DNA of 64,000 nt from CAIOYC01 sp965277345 (GCA_965277345.1 CBDICI010000002.1:426709-490708); one strand, 5' to 3'. Shown: positions 15,662-24,607, counted from the stretch's first letter. Translations and numbers: made by a program. Notes: generated by a model not told the origin, from the letters alone.

Positions 15662-16573
15662 ATGGCTGGCGCCGACATTCGCTTCGACGGCAAGGTCGCC
15701 ATCGTCACCGGCGCGGGCGGCGGGCTCGGCAAGCAGCACGCGCTGGAGCTGGCGCGGCGCGGGGCCCGGGTGGTGATCAACGACCTCGGCGGCTCGGTGG
15801 ACGGTACGGGCGGCAATTCCGCCGCCGCCGAAGCGGTGGTGGCCGAGATCGAGGCGGCGGGGGGCGAGGCCATCGCCAACGGCGCCAGCGTCACCGACGA
15901 CGCCGGCGTGGCCCACCTGGTCAAGCAGACCATGGACGCCTGGGGCCGCATCGACATCCTGGTCGCCAATGCCGGCATCCTGCGCGACAAGTCCTTCTCC
16001 AAGATGGAGATTTCCGACTTCGAGGCGGTGGTCAACGTCCACCTGATGGGTACGGTGAAGCCGGTCAAGGCGGCGTGGGAGATCATGAAGGCGCAGAACT
16101 ATGGGCGGATCGTCGTCACCACCTCCTCCACCGGTCTCTACGGCAATTTCGGCCAGACCAACTATGGCGCGGCCAAGCTGTCGCTGGTGGGGTTCATGAA
16201 CTCCCTGAAGATCGAGGGGCAGAAGAACAATATCCACGTCAACGCCATCTCGCCTGTCGCCGCCACGCGGATGACGGAGGACCTGATGCCGCCGGAGATG
16301 CTGGACAAGCTGAAGCCGGAATATGTGACGCCAGGCGTGGTGTTCCTCTGCTCGGAGGAGGCCCCCACCGGCGCCGTCCTGGCCGCCGGGGCGGGCGTGT
16401 TCGCGCTGGCCCGCATCTATGAGACCGATGGCGTCTATCTCGGCGAGGGCGGCCTGTCGGTGGAGGAGGTGCGCGACAACTGGTCGAAGATCGAGGACCC
16501 GGCCAAGCAGGAAGCCTATGTCAACGGCGGCGGCCAGACCGGCAAGTTCTTCCGCAAGCTGTCGGGGGGCTGA
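15662..16573 (+). CDS. SDR-family 3-hydroxyacyl-CoA-type dehydrogenase (second copy)
   Basis: This 303-residue SDR is a relative of the protein at 11568. It has TGAGGGLG, NDLGGSVDGTG, the N-A-G-I-L-R-D-K-S-F-S-K-M stretch and the catalytic S/Y/K in SSTGLYGNFGQTNYGAAK. These are features of the MFE-2 hydroxyacyl-CoA dehydrogenase unit. GGAAGGAAG lies just upstream of the ATG. An approximately 240-base gap without a gene separates it from threonine aldolase. It likely oxidises a 3-hydroxyacyl-CoA in the same degradative route as the P450 and FadE. Confidence 0.9.
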   Translation: MAGADIRFDGKVAIVTGAGGGLGKQHALELARRGARVVINDLGGSVDGTGGNSAAAEAVVAEIEAAGGEAIANGASVTDDAGVAHLVKQTMDAWGRIDILVANAGILRDKSFSKMEISDFEAVVNVHLMGTVKPVKAAWEIMKAQNYGRIVVTTSSTGLYGNFGQTNYGAAKLSLVGFMNSLKIEGQKNNIHVNAISPVAATRMTEDLMPPEMLDKLKPEYVTPGVVFLCSEEAPTGAVLAAGAGVFALARIYETDGVYLGEGGLSVEEVRDNWSKIEDPAKQEAYVNGGGQTGKFFRKLSGG

Positions 16574-16582
16574 GGGTTCACC

Positions 16583-16628
16583 TTCTACCGTCAACGTGCT
16601 ATTCTACCTTAGGAGCAGGAGGGTAGAA
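16583..16628 (+). promoter_or_regulatory. VapBC operator candidate
   Basis: TTCTACC occurs at 16583-16589 and again within ATTCTACC at 16601-16608; the inverse GGTAGAAT lies at 16622-16629 and overlaps the vapB ATG. The eight-base inverted repeat brackets the ribosome site AGGAG. VapB proteins normally bind such repeats to repress their own operon. Confidence 0.6.
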
Positions 16629-16894
16629 TGGGCCTCAACATCAAGAACCCCGCTACCGAAGCCGCCATCCGCGAACTGGCGGCGAAACGCGGCGTCAGCC
16701 TGACCGACGCGATCGATCAGGCTGTGCGGGCCGCGCTCGACACCCAGGCCGAAGCCAAGCGGCTCGAAGTGGAGCGGCGTCGGAAAGTCATTCGCGACAT
16801 CCAGGCTCGCGTTGCCCTTCTGCCCGTTCTCGACCCCCGGCCATCGCGGGTGATCAATGACGAGATGTATGGCGAGTTCGGCGAACCGATCTGA
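16628..16894 (+). CDS. vapB: VapB-family antitoxin (Rv0623 type)
   Basis: This 88-residue protein begins MGLNIKNPATEAAIRELAAK, followed by the G-V-S-L-T-D-A-I helix typical of Rv0623-like/PSK antitoxins. The N-terminal half is a ribbon-helix-helix DNA-binding domain and the acidic C-terminus (R-V-I-N-D-E-M-Y-G-E-F-G-E-P) wraps the toxin. Its TGA overlaps the toxin ATG by one base. The inverted repeats upstream suggest autorepression. Confidence 0.88.
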   Translation: MGLNIKNPATEAAIRELAAKRGVSLTDAIDQAVRAALDTQAEAKRLEVERRRKVIRDIQARVALLPVLDPRPSRVINDEMYGEFGEPI

Positions 16895-17276
16895 TGGTCG
16901 TGGACACCTCGGCGCTAATGGCGATCCTTTTCGACGAAGAGGACGCCGAGAAGTTCGCGCAGGCCATGGCTCAGGCCGACCTACTGCACATATCCGCCGC
17001 CACCCTCGTCGAGGCGTCCCTCGTCGCGAAGGGGCGCGGGGAAGGATACGATGAGGAATTGACCGCCCTGTTGGACGCATTCCCGGTGGAGGTCGTTCCG
17101 GTCACGTCGGTCCAGGCCGGATTCGCCAGGGCGACCGTGGGCCGATACGGCAAGGGCCATCATCCCGCCGGGCTAAACCTCGGCGACCTGTTCGCCTACG
17201 CGCTCGCCAAGCATCTGGACCAACCCTTGCTATTCAAGGGGAACGACTTCGCCCTCACGGACGTCAAACGCGCCCT

Positions 17277-17280
<4 letters not shown>
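16894..17280 (+). CDS. vapC: VapC PIN-domain toxin
   Basis: This 128-residue PIN ribonuclease starts MVVDTSALMAILFDEED. The metal-binding acidic residues are D4, E40, D98 (L-N-L-G-D) and D118 (K-G-N-D-F). Such toxins cleave specific tRNAs or rRNA and are blocked by VapB. The pair is inserted between the SDR and acyl-CoA dehydrogenase genes. Its end overlaps the convergent acyl-CoA dehydrogenase gene by four bases. Confidence 0.9.
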
Positions 17281-18494
<1,214 letters not shown>

Positions 18495-18497
18495 GGC

Positions 18498-18788
18498 TCA
18501 GCCGATCCCGTCCAGCAGCTCCACTTCGGGACGCCCGGCCAAGGCCCCGCCGAACACCTTGCCGCCGGCCTTGAAGTGCTCGTACTCGCGGTGCGCCTCC
18601 AGCGCCGCCTGATCCTTGTAGATCTCCAGCACCTTGTAGGTGTTGGGTTCGGTGCGGCTCTTGGTGAGTTGATAGGCCACGTTGCCGGGCTCGTTGGCCC
18701 GCACCTGCCTGGCCATGTCGGTGAAGCCCTTCTCGAAGGCCTCCGCCTCGCCGTCCTTGATCTTCAGGGTCGCGATCACGCCGATCAT
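18498..18788 (-). CDS. Antibiotic biosynthesis monooxygenase (ABM) domain protein
   Basis: This 96-residue protein is a single ABM ferredoxin-like domain: MIGVIATLKIKDG, a helix EAFEKGFTDMARQVRANEPG, YKVLEIYKDQAALEAHREYEHF. ABM proteins are dimers that act as cofactor-free monooxygenases or bind small ligands. ATG at 18788 was preferred to ATG at 18803 because GGAG lies upstream and the family starts with this strand. It precedes the acyl-CoA dehydrogenase and likely forms an operon with it. Confidence 0.85.
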   Translation of the reverse strand: MIGVIATLKIKDGEAEAFEKGFTDMARQVRANEPGNVAYQLTKSRTEPNTYKVLEIYKDQAALEAHREYEHFKAGGKVFGGALAGRPEVELLDGIG

Positions 18789-18899
18789 GCCCGTGTCTCC
18801 CAAGCTTGGTTGGAAACGACGGTATGGCGAAGGCGGCGGCGGCTGGCAACCGTCACGGTGGGTCAGCCCTCGTCCTTCCCACCGGGCGCAGGAAGGCCT

Positions 18900-19240
18900 A
18901 TATCGGGATTGTCCGGCTTCGGCCGAACTATGGAGATAAACGCGCTCATAATAAGCGGACTGGACCCGGGTGCGATTCCCGGCGGCTCCACCAAATCTTC
19001 CTCGGGTATCGCCGGGCTTGTTTGGGGCCGATCAGCATCGACAGACGTCTAAAGGGGTTTGCTTTCTCTCGGTATGGGCCTCCGCGATCGGCCCTTTATC
19101 TAACTGCGAACGATAACTTCGCTCAAGAGTACGCCATCGCCGCGTAATGCGGTTCTGACGAACTCACTTCTGAAGTCCTAGGATCTTAGCCATCCTAGGC
19201 GGGGCCCGGCGGGGGCCTGCCAACAGAACCCCGCCACCTA
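18900..19240 (+). ncRNA. ssrA: tmRNA, circularly permuted two-piece form
   Basis: The acceptor piece ends GGACCCGGGTGCGATTCCC then GGCGGCTCCACCA, finishing at 18993; a spacer (18994-19023) is removed on maturation. The coding piece starts GGGGCCG at 19024 and pairs with CGGCTCC of the acceptor end. The reading frame at 19106-19147 encodes ANDNFAQEYAIAA then TAA, very close to the Caulobacter tag. A perfect eight-pair hairpin (19177-19199) and a G/C stem (19198-19204 with 19229-19235) follow, as expected for the pseudoknots. The tmRNA rescues stalled ribosomes. Outer ends (18900, 19240) are estimates. Confidence 0.93.
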
Positions 19241-19354
19241 AACGAGGGCGTCTGGAGACGGAACCCTCCCCCTTATCCAACCCTCCCCGATTGGCCCTAT
19301 GCTGCATCGCTGGCCATGATAGAGGTCGCCGCTGGTACGGAGTGTGAGGCGCGG

Positions 19355-19864
19355 ATGTCCGATCCCAAGGACCTGATGCAGTATGAGCAGATGGCGCAGG
19401 AGGCGCTCCGCGGCGTCATCAAGCAGGCGCTGAAACGGGCCGCCTCGCCTGAGCAACTGCCCGGCGATCACAAGCTCTACATCACCTTTCAGACCCGCGC
19501 GCGCGGGGTGGACGTGCCCGCCGACCTGGTCGCCCGCTATCGCGACGAGATGACCATTGTCCTGCAACACCAGTTCTGGGACCTGGCCCCCGGCGAGACC
19601 TTCTTCTCCGTGGTGCTAAAGTTCGACGGCCAGCCCAAGAAGCTGTCGATCCCCTACGGCGCCGTGACCCGCTTCCAGGATCCCTCCGTGGGCTTTGGGC
19701 TGCAGTTTCCGCCCACCGAGATCGAGGAGGTGAAGGCCGGGATAGAAACCCTGCCGCTCCGCGGACCGAAGGCGGTGGAGCCGGCCGCCGAAGGCGCCCC
19801 CGAACCGGACGGCGACGACGATGGGCCCAAGATCGTCTCCCTCGACCAGTTCCGGAAGAAATAG
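19355..19864 (+). CDS. sspB: ClpXP adaptor SspB, alphaproteobacterial type
   Basis: This 169-residue protein binds ssrA tags and delivers tagged proteins to ClpXP. It starts MSDPKDLMQYEQMAQEALRG; the tag-binding core includes YITFQTRARGVDVP, V-L-Q-H-Q-F-W-D-L, FFSVVLKFDGQPKKLSIPY and F-G-L-Q-F. A flexible acidic linker leads to the C-terminal IVSLDQFRKK, the ClpX-docking tail. ATG at 19355 fits the family start better than the ATG at 19316. It is about 115 bases downstream of the tmRNA gene, so substrate tag and adaptor are neighbours. Confidence 0.93.
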   Translation: MSDPKDLMQYEQMAQEALRGVIKQALKRAASPEQLPGDHKLYITFQTRARGVDVPADLVARYRDEMTIVLQHQFWDLAPGETFFSVVLKFDGQPKKLSIPYGAVTRFQDPSVGFGLQFPPTEIEEVKAGIETLPLRGPKAVEPAAEGAPEPDGDDDGPKIVSLDQFRKK

Positions 19865-20335
19865 ATGAGCGAAGCCGCCGCCAACGCGCCGGAGAGCGTC
19901 AGCGACGAAGCCATGCTGGCGCGCTTCCAGAACGCCAAGCGCCTGCCGCCCGCCACCCAGACCCTCGGCTTTCGCGTGGTGCGCATCGATCAGGCGAGCA
20001 AGGAGATCGAGGTCGCGTGCGAGGGACGGCCGGAGTTCTGCAACCCGGCCGGCCAGGTGCAGGGCGGCTTTCTGATGGCCATGCTGGACGAGACCATGTC
20101 GGTGGCCGCCGTGGTCGCCTCCAACATCACCGCCTTCGTGCCGACGCTGGAGATGAAGACCAGCTTCTATCGGCCCGCCCTGCCCGGCCCGCTGAAGGTG
20201 ATCGGCCGGGTGTCCAAATGGGGACGCCAGATCTGCTTCCTCGAAGGCGAACTCTACGATCCGGAAGGCCGCCTGCTGGCCAAGGCCACCTCCACCGCCC
20301 TGCCCCAGCCGTACAAGCGGGCGGCGAGCGCTTAG
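19865..20335 (+). CDS. PaaI-type hotdog thioesterase
   Basis: This 156-residue protein has the hotdog-fold signature NPAGQVQGGFLMAMLDETM, with the aspartate of L-D-E as the catalytic acid, and the strand TLEMKTSFYRPALPG. Such enzymes hydrolyse acyl-CoA thioesters in the cytoplasm. It starts directly after the SspB stop (TAGATG), so it is cotranscribed with it. The acyl substrate cannot be told. Confidence 0.9.
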   Translation: MSEAAANAPESVSDEAMLARFQNAKRLPPATQTLGFRVVRIDQASKEIEVACEGRPEFCNPAGQVQGGFLMAMLDETMSVAAVVASNITAFVPTLEMKTSFYRPALPGPLKVIGRVSKWGRQICFLEGELYDPEGRLLAKATSTALPQPYKRAASA

Positions 20336-20342
20336 GGCGCGC

Positions 20343-20693
20343 TCAGTTCGGCGTCACCCGCACGGTGATCCGCTCGCGCTCGCCGGCGTGACGTTCCACC
20401 AGCAGGCGCTGTACCTGCGCATCGTCGTGGAAGGCGTAGCCCTTGATCGCATCCAGGATCGCCTTGGCCAGGTTGTCGAGGTCGAGCCAGGGCGGATCGC
20501 CGGTATACTCCATCTGGATTTCGACCGCATAGTCGCCCCAGGCCGGCCGCGAACCGCGCCATTCTTTGCGGAAGAACTCGTACATCAGCGGCTTGTAATA
20601 CTTGGCCTGTGTGGTCAGGCCGTCGACCACGACCTCGAGCACCCGCCCTTGTTCGCGCGCCCGCACCCGGCCGATGCCGGTCCATCCCTCCAT
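20343..20693 (-). CDS. RusA-like Holliday junction resolvase
   Basis: The key motif is D-L-D-N-L-A-K-A-I-L-D-A-I-K-G, followed by the F-H-D-D-A-Q-V-Q-R-L-L-V-E-R segment. This is the RusA metal-binding set (three aspartates), which resolves four-way junctions by paired cuts. With ATG at 20693 the protein has 116 residues; an upstream ATG at 20774 would add 27 poorly conserved residues. RusA proteins are often phage-derived, but no other phage gene lies nearby. Confidence 0.75.
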   Translation of the reverse strand: MEGWTGIGRVRAREQGRVLEVVVDGLTTQAKYYKPLMYEFFRKEWRGSRPAWGDYAVEIQMEYTGDPPWLDLDNLAKAILDAIKGYAFHDDAQVQRLLVERHAGERERITVRVTPN

Positions 20694-20769
20694 CAAGGTG
20701 TCCGTGGGGCGGTCTGTGGCATTATCATCCCAGAGAGATCTGCGTTGCGCCCCGCGCACTATGTCGCTT

Positions 20770-20797
20770 TGCACAACGCAAAAGCCGTCCTACATTC
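20770..20797 (+). promoter_or_regulatory. Possible sigma-70 promoter of the short orphan unit
   Basis: TTGCAC and TACATT are separated by 16 bases, a weak match to the -35 and -10 elements. Transcription would begin near 20805, just before the TTCAACAGTTGAA palindrome and the strong ribosome site. The matches are partial and the call is tentative. Confidence 0.3.
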
Positions 20798-20833
20798 CGC
20801 ATCCCTGTTCAACAGTTGAAAGGAGGTGATCCA

Positions 20834-20902
20834 GTGATCTCATTGTCCCCAACCGTGGTCGCAGTCGTGACCTGGAGCCCGATGAGTGAGGTTCGCGCCT
20901 AG
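20834..20902 (+). CDS. Short ORF with extreme Shine-Dalgarno
   Basis: A GTG start opens 22 codons (reads (M)ISLSPTVVAVVTWSPMSEVRA). It is preceded by AAAGGAGGTGATCC, complementary to the 3' end of 16S rRNA over at least 14 bases (16 if the two following bases are counted). The TTCAACAGTTGAA palindrome lies just before. Its TAG stop is the first part of double-hairpin copy B, and an intrinsic terminator follows at 21067-21097. It could be a leader peptide, a micropeptide or part of a ribosome-binding RNA. I know no family. Confidence 0.5.
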   Translation: MISLSPTVVAVVTWSPMSEVRA

Positions 20903-21002
20903 AGCATAATCGTTCGAATGGACTCATCCGAACGTAAATCAGGCTCTAAATGCAAAATGTAGACCCTGATTCACGGCTCAACATGAGCCGATCGGGGTCT
21001 AA
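20900..21002. repeat. Composite double-hairpin repeat, copy B
   Basis: The first hairpin runs from TAGAGCAT to GCTCTAAA (20900-20950) with inner GTTCG/CGAAC. The second runs from TAGACCC to GGGGTCTA (20960-21002) with inner CGGCTCA/TGAGCCG. Outer ends match copy A at 4891-5006 while the inner stems differ. As in copy A, the first TAG is the stop codon of the preceding reading frame. Confidence 0.75.
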
Positions 21003-21066
21003 CAGCGTACACTGCCACCGGGCCTTTCGGGTCCACTGGCTGTCGACGACGGCCACGACGATGGAG

Positions 21067-21097
21067 GGGCCGCTGCGGGCAACCGCGGCGGCCCTTT
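21067..21097 (+). terminator. Intrinsic terminator
   Basis: GGGCCGCTGCGG and CCGCGGCGGCCC form a 12-pair stem (one G-U pair) around a GCAA tetraloop, followed by TTT. It ends transcription coming from the short orphan unit and lies just beyond the 3' end of spmX on the other strand. Confidence 0.7.
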
Positions 21098-21098
21098 G

Positions 21099-22490
21099 CT
21101 ATTCCACGATCTCGGATCGGGTCGGCGCGGCGGGTTCATCGGCGGCCGGGGCCGTGCGACTCAGCAGGAAATGGATGCCCGCGAGCGTGATGAGAACGAC
21201 GCCCAAAAGGCCGATCCCCAGGTGCATGGGCGTCGGCTGGCCGATCATCATCGAGCTGACCGCCAGGGCGAACAGAACGATGCCGACGCAGCCCACGGCG
21301 CCCCACACCACGGTGCGATTCTGCAGCGCTCCGCCAAACAGCGGCTTGCGCTCGACCCCGGCCAGGACGGCTTCCCCGTCAGGCGCATCGTCATCGCGCA
21401 GGCGTCCCGTGCGGGGCGGCGAGGCCGCCGCCGGGGCCGGCGGGGCCAGGGGGCGGTCAAACAGGCTGAACTCCGGCTGCGGCGCGGCCTCGGCCGGATC
21501 GTGGACGTCGGGCGACTCCGCCTCGATCTGATGTTCGTTGGCGGCGACGGGCGAGTCCAGGCCCGCCCGCCCGAAGCGCGGGGGCGGCGGCTCGAAGCCG
21601 CGGAACGCCGGCGGCGGTTGAACCGACGCCGAAGGAAAGGGCTGGTCGGGCGCAGTGTCGTTCATCGCCGGGGCGTCGGGGCCGCGAAGGAAGGGGGATG
21701 CGGCGAACGCCTCCGCCACGGTCACCGCCGGCGCCTCAACCTCGGCTTCACTTTTCGCTTCGTCGGCGAGCGAAGACGCGGCGGGGTCATCCTGCGCCGG
21801 AGCGTCTTGAGGGCGTTGGGCGGCCTGGCCGCCCGCCGGCTCCACCGACGAGGGCGCCTCGGCCGCTGACGCGGCGCCCGCCGCGGGATGCTCGACCGCG
21901 GCCAGCGCATCGTCTCCGTCCAGCGGGGCGTCGACCACCGCCGCGCGCCGGGCCATGTGGCTGTGCGCCGCCGCTTCGATCACTGAATGGTCGAAGGCCG
22001 GTTTCAGGACCTGGGTGGGCGAGGGCCGAAAGCCCTCCGGCGGGGTGAGGTAGTGGGCCTTTTCGGCGGCGCGGCGGCGCACCAGCGCATCCACCACCAG
22101 CCCCTCGCCGTCGACCTCGCTCTTGCGCCACAGTTCCATGGCGGCCGCGGCCTGCAGGTGTTGGCCCTCATTGACCCGCTTTAGCACGGTGGAGCGGCGA
22201 AAATTCTCCAGCCCGATGTTGAAGGCGAAGGCGATCAGCGCCTCGAACTGGTTCTGGTTCAGCGAGGTGAAGGTCCAGGCCTCCACCCTCGTCGCCACCT
22301 CGGACAGGTCGTAATAGAGCAGGGCCTCGGCATCCTCGGGCGAGACCACCGCGCCTTCGCGGGCGCTGCGCGTATGGCCATAGCCGATGGTCCAGCCGCC
22401 GTCTGGCAGGCGCGCGGCGCGGCGGCGCAACCCCTCAAAGCGCTCGACCAGCTCGACGGCGGTCCTGTTGACGCGTGGATGCAGCTTCAT
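21099..22490 (-). CDS. spmX: SpmX-like stalked-pole muramidase
   Basis: This 463-residue protein has an N-terminal GH24 lysozyme-like domain (about 1-150): FEGLRRRAARLPDGGWTIGY, with E19 at the catalytic position, FTSLNQNQFEALIAFAFNIG and V-V-D-A-L-V-R-R-R-A-A-E-K. An acidic, proline- and alanine-rich region (about 180-370) follows, then two membrane segments near the C-terminus (VVWGAVGCVGIVLFALAV; GIGLLGVVLITLAGIHFLL). This order is that of Caulobacter SpmX, which marks the stalked pole and recruits the DivJ kinase. ATG at 22490 fits the family start. A sigma-54-like promoter lies upstream. Confidence 0.9.
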   Translation of the reverse strand: MKLHPRVNRTAVELVERFEGLRRRAARLPDGGWTIGYGHTRSAREGAVVSPEDAEALLYYDLSEVATRVEAWTFTSLNQNQFEALIAFAFNIGLENFRRSTVLKRVNEGQHLQAAAAMELWRKSEVDGEGLVVDALVRRRAAEKAHYLTPPEGFRPSPTQVLKPAFDHSVIEAAAHSHMARRAAVVDAPLDGDDALAAVEHPAAGAASAAEAPSSVEPAGGQAAQRPQDAPAQDDPAASSLADEAKSEAEVEAPAVTVAEAFAASPFLRGPDAPAMNDTAPDQPFPSASVQPPPAFRGFEPPPPRFGRAGLDSPVAANEHQIEAESPDVHDPAEAAPQPEFSLFDRPLAPPAPAAASPPRTGRLRDDDAPDGEAVLAGVERKPLFGGALQNRTVVWGAVGCVGIVLFALAVSSMMIGQPTPMHLGIGLLGVVLITLAGIHFLLSRTAPAADEPAAPTRSEIVE

Positions 22491-22533
22491 GTGACCCAAC
22501 TTGGCACGGAAAGGCGATATCGCCCCCGCCCTC

Positions 22534-22547
22534 GCAAGAAGATGGCC
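22534..22547 (-). promoter_or_regulatory. Sigma-54 (-24/-12) promoter candidate for spmX
   Basis: On the minus strand GGCCATCTTCTTGC has GG and GC 10 bases apart, with TTGC at -12, as in sigma-54 promoters; the -24 element is a partial match (GGC, not TGGCAC). It would start transcription near 22522, some 30 bases before the spmX start. Caulobacter spmX is known to be activated by TacA with sigma-54, which makes the site plausible. Confidence 0.5.
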
Positions 22548-22617
22548 GAGGCCTGCGATGTCCGTATTTCCAGGCGATAGAGCCTGGCCAGGATGCCGAT
22601 GAATCACGACACCCCAC

Positions 22618-22704
22618 TGGTGCGGTCGAGAAGACTCGAACTTCCACTCCGGTTAAGGAACAGCGACCTCAACGCTGCGCGTCTACCAATTCCGCCACGA
22701 CCGC
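22618..22704 (-). tRNA. tRNA-Leu(GAG)
   Basis: Read on the minus strand, the seven-pair acceptor stem is GCGGTCG / CGACCGC followed by A and encoded CCA. The D-arm contains AATTGGTAGACG, the anticodon loop is TTGAGGT (anticodon GAG, reading CUC and CUU), there is a long variable arm as expected of a leucine tRNA, and the T-loop is TTCGAGT. It lies between spmX and the carboxylesterase gene. Confidence 0.95.
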
Positions 22705-22834
22705 TCGTTTGGGAAGCGCGGGGGGTAGCAAACGGCGGCGCCATTGGAAAGTGCGTATTTGCCCAACGGAGCCATCGCCGTGCTAGGTTCATCGGAATGG
22801 GCGCAAGTCGCCTGAAGAAACATAGGGGCGGGAC

Positions 22835-24352
22835 ATGGGCGTGAAGGGTTTGGCCGCGGCGGCGGCGATGGCGGCGTGGCTTTGCGGGGGGCCGGCCGCG
22901 GCCGCGCCGGTCACCGTGAGGCTGGACAGCGGTCCGGTGATCGGAACGAGCGACAGCGGCGTGAACGTCTTTCGCGGCGTCCCCTTCGCCGCGCCGCCCA
23001 TCGGCCCGCTGCGCTGGCGCCCGCCCGAGCCGGTCGCGGCCTGGACCGAGGCGCGGGACGCCTCCCGCTCCGGCCCGCCCTGTATGCAGCCGCTCCGGCC
23101 CGGCCAGCCCAACGAGGGCGGCGTGGAGGAGCAGGGGTCGGAAGACTGCCTGACGCTGCAGGTGTTCGCCCCCGTCGGCGCCCGGCGCGCACCGGTGATG
23201 GTCTGGCTCTATGGCGGGGGCAACACGCGGGGCGCAAGCTCGCTCGGCGCCTATAACGGTTCGGCCTTCGCCCGCGACGGGGTGATCCTGGTGGCGGTGA
23301 ACTATCGCCTGGGCGCGCTGGGCTTCTTCGCCCACCCCGCCCTGACCCGCGAGGCCGACGCTAAGCAGCCCTTGGCCAATTTCGGCATCATGGATCAGAT
23401 CGCCGGGCTGAAATGGGTGCGGCGCAATATCGCGGCCTTTGGCGGCGATCCCAGCAACGTCACCGTGTTCGGCGAGTCCGCCGGCGGCCAGGACACGCTG
23501 GCCATCCTCTCTATCCCCGCCACGGATGGCCTGTTCCAGAAGGCCATCGTCGAATCCGGCGGCGGCTGGAACGACGATCCCAGCCTGGTCGAAGCGGAAA
23601 AGCGCGGCGACGCCCTGGCGATCAAGGCCGGCGCGCCTGCCGCCGCCACCGCCGAACAGCTCCGCGCCCTGCCCGCCAGCGCCCTGGTCGCCGCCACCGG
23701 CCAGGCCAGCCTGACCGTGGACGGCCGGCTGATGGCGGAGACGCCGACGGAGGCCTTCGCCCGCGGCCACGCCCACGACGTGCCGCTGATGATCGGCTCC
23801 AACAGCTACGAGGCGTCGCTGGTCGCCGCCCTGCCTCCCAAGCTCCTGCTGTCGCGGATACAACCCTCCGTGCAGGCGGCCTATGCTGACCAGAAGCTGG
23901 ACGAGCGGGGGCTGGCCGATGCGGCGATGACCGACGGGGTCATGGGCGCCCCCGCGCGCTGGATCGCCGGCAAGGCGTCGAGCGGCGCGCCGAGCTACCT
24001 CTACCACTTCTCCTATGTGCCGGAGAGCCGGCGCGGGCACGTGCCGGGCGCGGGACACGCCACGGAAATCCCGTTCGTGTTCGATAGCTGGCCCACCCTC
24101 GGCAAGAACGGCGATGGGGTGGCGCCCGGCAAGCAGACGATGGACGAGACCGCCATCATGCACGCCTGCTGGGTGTCGTTCGCCAAGCACGGACGACCGG
24201 AGATGTGCGCGCCGGGCGGCTGGCCCGCCTACGACCCGGTAAAGGATCAGCTGATGGAGTTCGGACTGTCGAACGGCGTGCGCACCCACTTCCGCAAGCC
24301 GCTGCTCGACGCGCAGGAGGCTGCCCGCGCGGACCTGCTCAGCGGCAGGTAG
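22835..24352 (+). CDS. Carboxylesterase, type B, secreted
   Basis: This 505-residue alpha/beta hydrolase has a signal peptide (MGVKGLAAAAAMAAWLCGGP), the FRGVPFAAPPIGPLRWRPP start of the family, the oxyanion loop L-Y-G-G-G-N, and the nucleophile S215 in FGESAGG. The acid and histidine probably lie in SNSYE and GAGHATEIPFVF. It hydrolyses esters in the periplasm; the substrate is unknown. It converges on the FliN-like gene with only 3 bases between stops. Confidence 0.92.
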   Translation: MGVKGLAAAAAMAAWLCGGPAAAAPVTVRLDSGPVIGTSDSGVNVFRGVPFAAPPIGPLRWRPPEPVAAWTEARDASRSGPPCMQPLRPGQPNEGGVEEQGSEDCLTLQVFAPVGARRAPVMVWLYGGGNTRGASSLGAYNGSAFARDGVILVAVNYRLGALGFFAHPALTREADAKQPLANFGIMDQIAGLKWVRRNIAAFGGDPSNVTVFGESAGGQDTLAILSIPATDGLFQKAIVESGGGWNDDPSLVEAEKRGDALAIKAGAPAAATAEQLRALPASALVAATGQASLTVDGRLMAETPTEAFARGHAHDVPLMIGSNSYEASLVAALPPKLLLSRIQPSVQAAYADQKLDERGLADAAMTDGVMGAPARWIAGKASSGAPSYLYHFSYVPESRRGHVPGAGHATEIPFVFDSWPTLGKNGDGVAPGKQTMDETAIMHACWVSFAKHGRPEMCAPGGWPAYDPVKDQLMEFGLSNGVRTHFRKPLLDAQEAARADLLSGR

Positions 24353-24355
24353 GGA

Positions 24356-24607
24356 TCAGGCGCCGCCGGCCATGTAGTCGTAGACGTTGGCGGGGCCGAT
24401 CACCGAGATGGCGATCTTGTCGTCGGAAATCTGGATTTCGCCACGCGCCACGGGATGGTTGTTGGCCAGGATCCACACCGGCTCGTTCTCGTTGGCGTCG
24501 AGCGGGATCACCGCGCCGCGGCCCATGCGCAGGAGCTGCTGCATCGGCAGGGTCGAGCGCCCGAGGACGACCGAAATCTCCACCTGCACGGAATTGACCT
24601 GACCCAC
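24356..24607 (-). CDS. FliN-like flagellar motor switch protein, stand-alone
   Basis: This 83-residue protein is a single FliN/FliM C-terminal (SpoA) domain: V-E-I-S-V-V-L-G-R-S-T-L-P-M-Q-Q-L-L-R-M-G-R-G, then IPLDANENEPVWILANN and V-A-R-G-E-I. It would join the C-ring below the flagellar basal body or a related rotor. No other flagellar gene is in the window, so it may be a second FliN paralogue. Its start lies 53 bases from the divergent lipB start. Confidence 0.85.
   Translation of the reverse strand: MGQVNSVQVEISVVLGRSTLPMQQLLRMGRGAVIPLDANENEPVWILANNHPVARGEIQISDDKIAISVIGPANVYDYMAGGA

Noticed and set aside
20343..20693. Prophage remnant marked by the RusA-like gene
   Set aside because: No integrase, phage structural gene or attachment repeats lie near; neighbours are housekeeping genes.
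20819..20836. Fragment of a 16S rRNA gene
   Set aside because: The sequence is the complement of the 16S 3' tail and ends with the ribosome-site match; no further rRNA sequence flanks it.
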